NCBI GenBank assembly: GCA_949300515.1
Contig: CASGEP010000020.1
Span: 1 to 49,622 of the forward strand
Origin: an uncultured bacterium
Lineage (GTDB): Bacteria > Cyanobacteriota > Vampirovibrionia > Gastranaerophilales > Gastranaerophilaceae
Reading direction: 5' to 3'
DNA length: 49,622 bases
This document shows positions 48,780 through 49,622 of this stretch, piece after piece (within the stretch, counting starts at the first letter, position 1; each line of letters starts with the position of its first letter). A model generated the notes under the pieces. That model saw nothing but the letters and a program-made list of their open reading frames with translations. It was not told the DNA's origin and did no database searches. The translations under genes were made by a program, and so were the position numbers.

Positions 48780-49622
48780 ATGACAAATCAAATTCCGTAT
48801 ACTTTTGTTGCAGGTACAAAAGCCGTAGCAACTCAGGTTAATGAAAATTTTACATATGTTCTTGATACAATTGAGAGCATAAAAAACACTCTGAATAATC
48901 AAATAGCGCAATTGCAGGGAAGTATAACCGATATATCAAATCAAGGGGGCGATACGATTTTACATCTTAATGACATCACCTCTCTAATTTCCTTTTCATC
49001 TGCCGTACTTACAATCTCAAGCGGGCTTAGTGTTCAAATCCCAAACGGATTAAGCGCGGCAGATGATGACGGCACAAGCGAAAGTCAATATTTAAGCTAT
49101 ACTCTGGCTGCTCCCGTTACAAAAACCTATACAACTGCTGCCTCAAATTCTGTGCTTACAATAGATAATCAGGGCGAGGTCCATGAATATCTAAGTTACA
49201 CAGAAGCTGCAGCAGAGCCGACAGGCAGCGCTCCTTTGATTTATCTTAATACGACAGATAATAAAATGTATAAAAAACTGAGCGCTGAGGATACTTTTAT
49301 ACAGTGCTTTGAAGCAAAAATCGCAGACGGTTTTACAAGGGGCGAGGACGGCACAATAACCGCGATTAACTCCTTAATCTCCCCCATTGTCGCGCTTAGC
49401 GCCGACACGGTACATACGGCACAGATAAAAGTAAATGCACTGCTTAATTTACCCGAGCTTGAAAATGATAATAATTTTGTAAACACAATGCTTGAATTCA
49501 CAATCGAGAGCGGCATAACTTTAACCCTTCCCGCAAATGTCAGCTGGCAAATCGGCGAAGTGCCCGAGATTGTGGCGGACGGGGTGACAATAAATCGCTT
49601 AATCTTTGATACGACATCAGGG
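48780..49622 (+). CDS. Phage tail fibre or tail-associated structural protein, 5' part
   Basis: Open from ATG 48780 (TAGAGGA upstream) to the window end, 281 codons visible. The start, QIPYTFVAGTKAVATQVNENFTYVLDTIESIKNTLN, is the common phage fibre N-terminal pattern in which a FVAGTxA-x-QVNxNF turn leads into a trimeric coil. The rest is a low-complexity Ser/Thr/Leu-rich beta region (SYTLAAPVTKTYTTAASNS and TLPANVSWQIG). It is the third fibre-region gene. Its C-terminus and any chaperone lie outside. Confidence 0.75.
   Translation, partial: MTNQIPYTFVAGTKAVATQVNENFTYVLDTIESIKNTLNNQIAQLQGSITDISNQGGDTILHLNDITSLISFSSAVLTISSGLSVQIPNGLSAADDDGTSESQYLSYTLAAPVTKTYTTAASNSVLTIDNQGEVHEYLSYTEAAAEPTGSAPLIYLNTTDNKMYKKLSAEDTFIQCFEAKIADGFTRGEDGTITAINSLISPIVALSADTVHTAQIKVNALLNLPELENDNNFVNTMLEFTIESGITLTLPANVSWQIGEVPEIVADGVTINRLIFDTTSG

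Overview
The window reads as about 19.9 kb of chromosome from an AT-rich bacterium followed by about 29.7 kb of a myovirus-type prophage that runs off the right edge. The lineage is inferred, not proven. Several otherwise unrelated hypothetical proteins carry a short N-terminal region with an asparagine-rich stretch and an F-G motif (DVNFG, VPAFG, NAYFG). This sits beside a 2-oxoacid:ferredoxin oxidoreductase, a PPi-dependent phosphofructokinase and a flavin reductase of the anaerobe type. That combination fits gut Gastranaerophilales (Melainabacteria/Vampirovibrionia), a strictly fermentative sister group of Cyanobacteria.

Chromosomal part (1-19956). The end of a 2-oxoacid:ferredoxin oxidoreductase operon comes first, then a Gly/Ser-rich small protein, a flavin reductase, a TolC-family outer-membrane protein and valS. 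The valS reading frame is broken by what looks like a small deletion. A cysteine-rich Spy/CpxP-like secreted protein, tRNA-Lys, two lineage-type hypotheticals, tRNA-Gly and a small membrane protein follow. Next are pfp, ychF, three hypotheticals, ndk-tgt, rpsL-rpsG, a radical SAM/SPASM enzyme and tRNA-Pro. Most transcription units end in clear intrinsic terminators. The DNA just before tRNA-Lys and tRNA-Pro is scrambled in the same way: a copy of the tRNA 5' end, an unrelated insert, an inverted copy of tRNA 5'/D-arm sequence, and tandem duplication (2 x 41 bp and 2 x 99 bp).

Prophage (from the tRNA-Pro 3' end to beyond 49622). A leftward lysogeny operon holds an S24 repressor, a DnaQ-type exonuclease fused to a BRCT domain, and a large serine recombinase whose last codons lie inside tRNA-Pro. 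The rightward early region holds a MerR-type HTH protein, SSB, a DUF2303-like protein, HTH proteins and a DUF6291-type replication initiator. The initiator gene contains four palindromic iterons at an exact 20-bp spacing, a lambda-O-like origin. After it come a possible helicase loader, a YopX protein, a NinB/HNH protein and a free HNH nuclease. Three hairpins and a GC-rich repeat precede the late region: terminase, portal, ClpP-like protease, HK97-fold major capsid protein, connectors, then a PBSX-like contractile tail in the usual order (terminator, sheath, tube, chaperone, tape measure, XkdP/Q/R/S/T/U-like baseplate) and tail fibre genes. The lysis genes and right attachment site are not in the window.

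Two -1 programmed ribosomal frameshift signals stand out. One is at the 3' end of the capsid gene (A7 run, 5-nt spacer, 11-bp stem) and would add 98 residues to part of the capsid protein. The other, at the end of the tail chaperone gene (A AAA AAG), would add 61 residues in the manner of the lambda G/GT pair. Together with the origin inside the initiator gene, the scrambled tRNA flanks and the repressor-exonuclease-integrase operon, these are the parts most worth following up.
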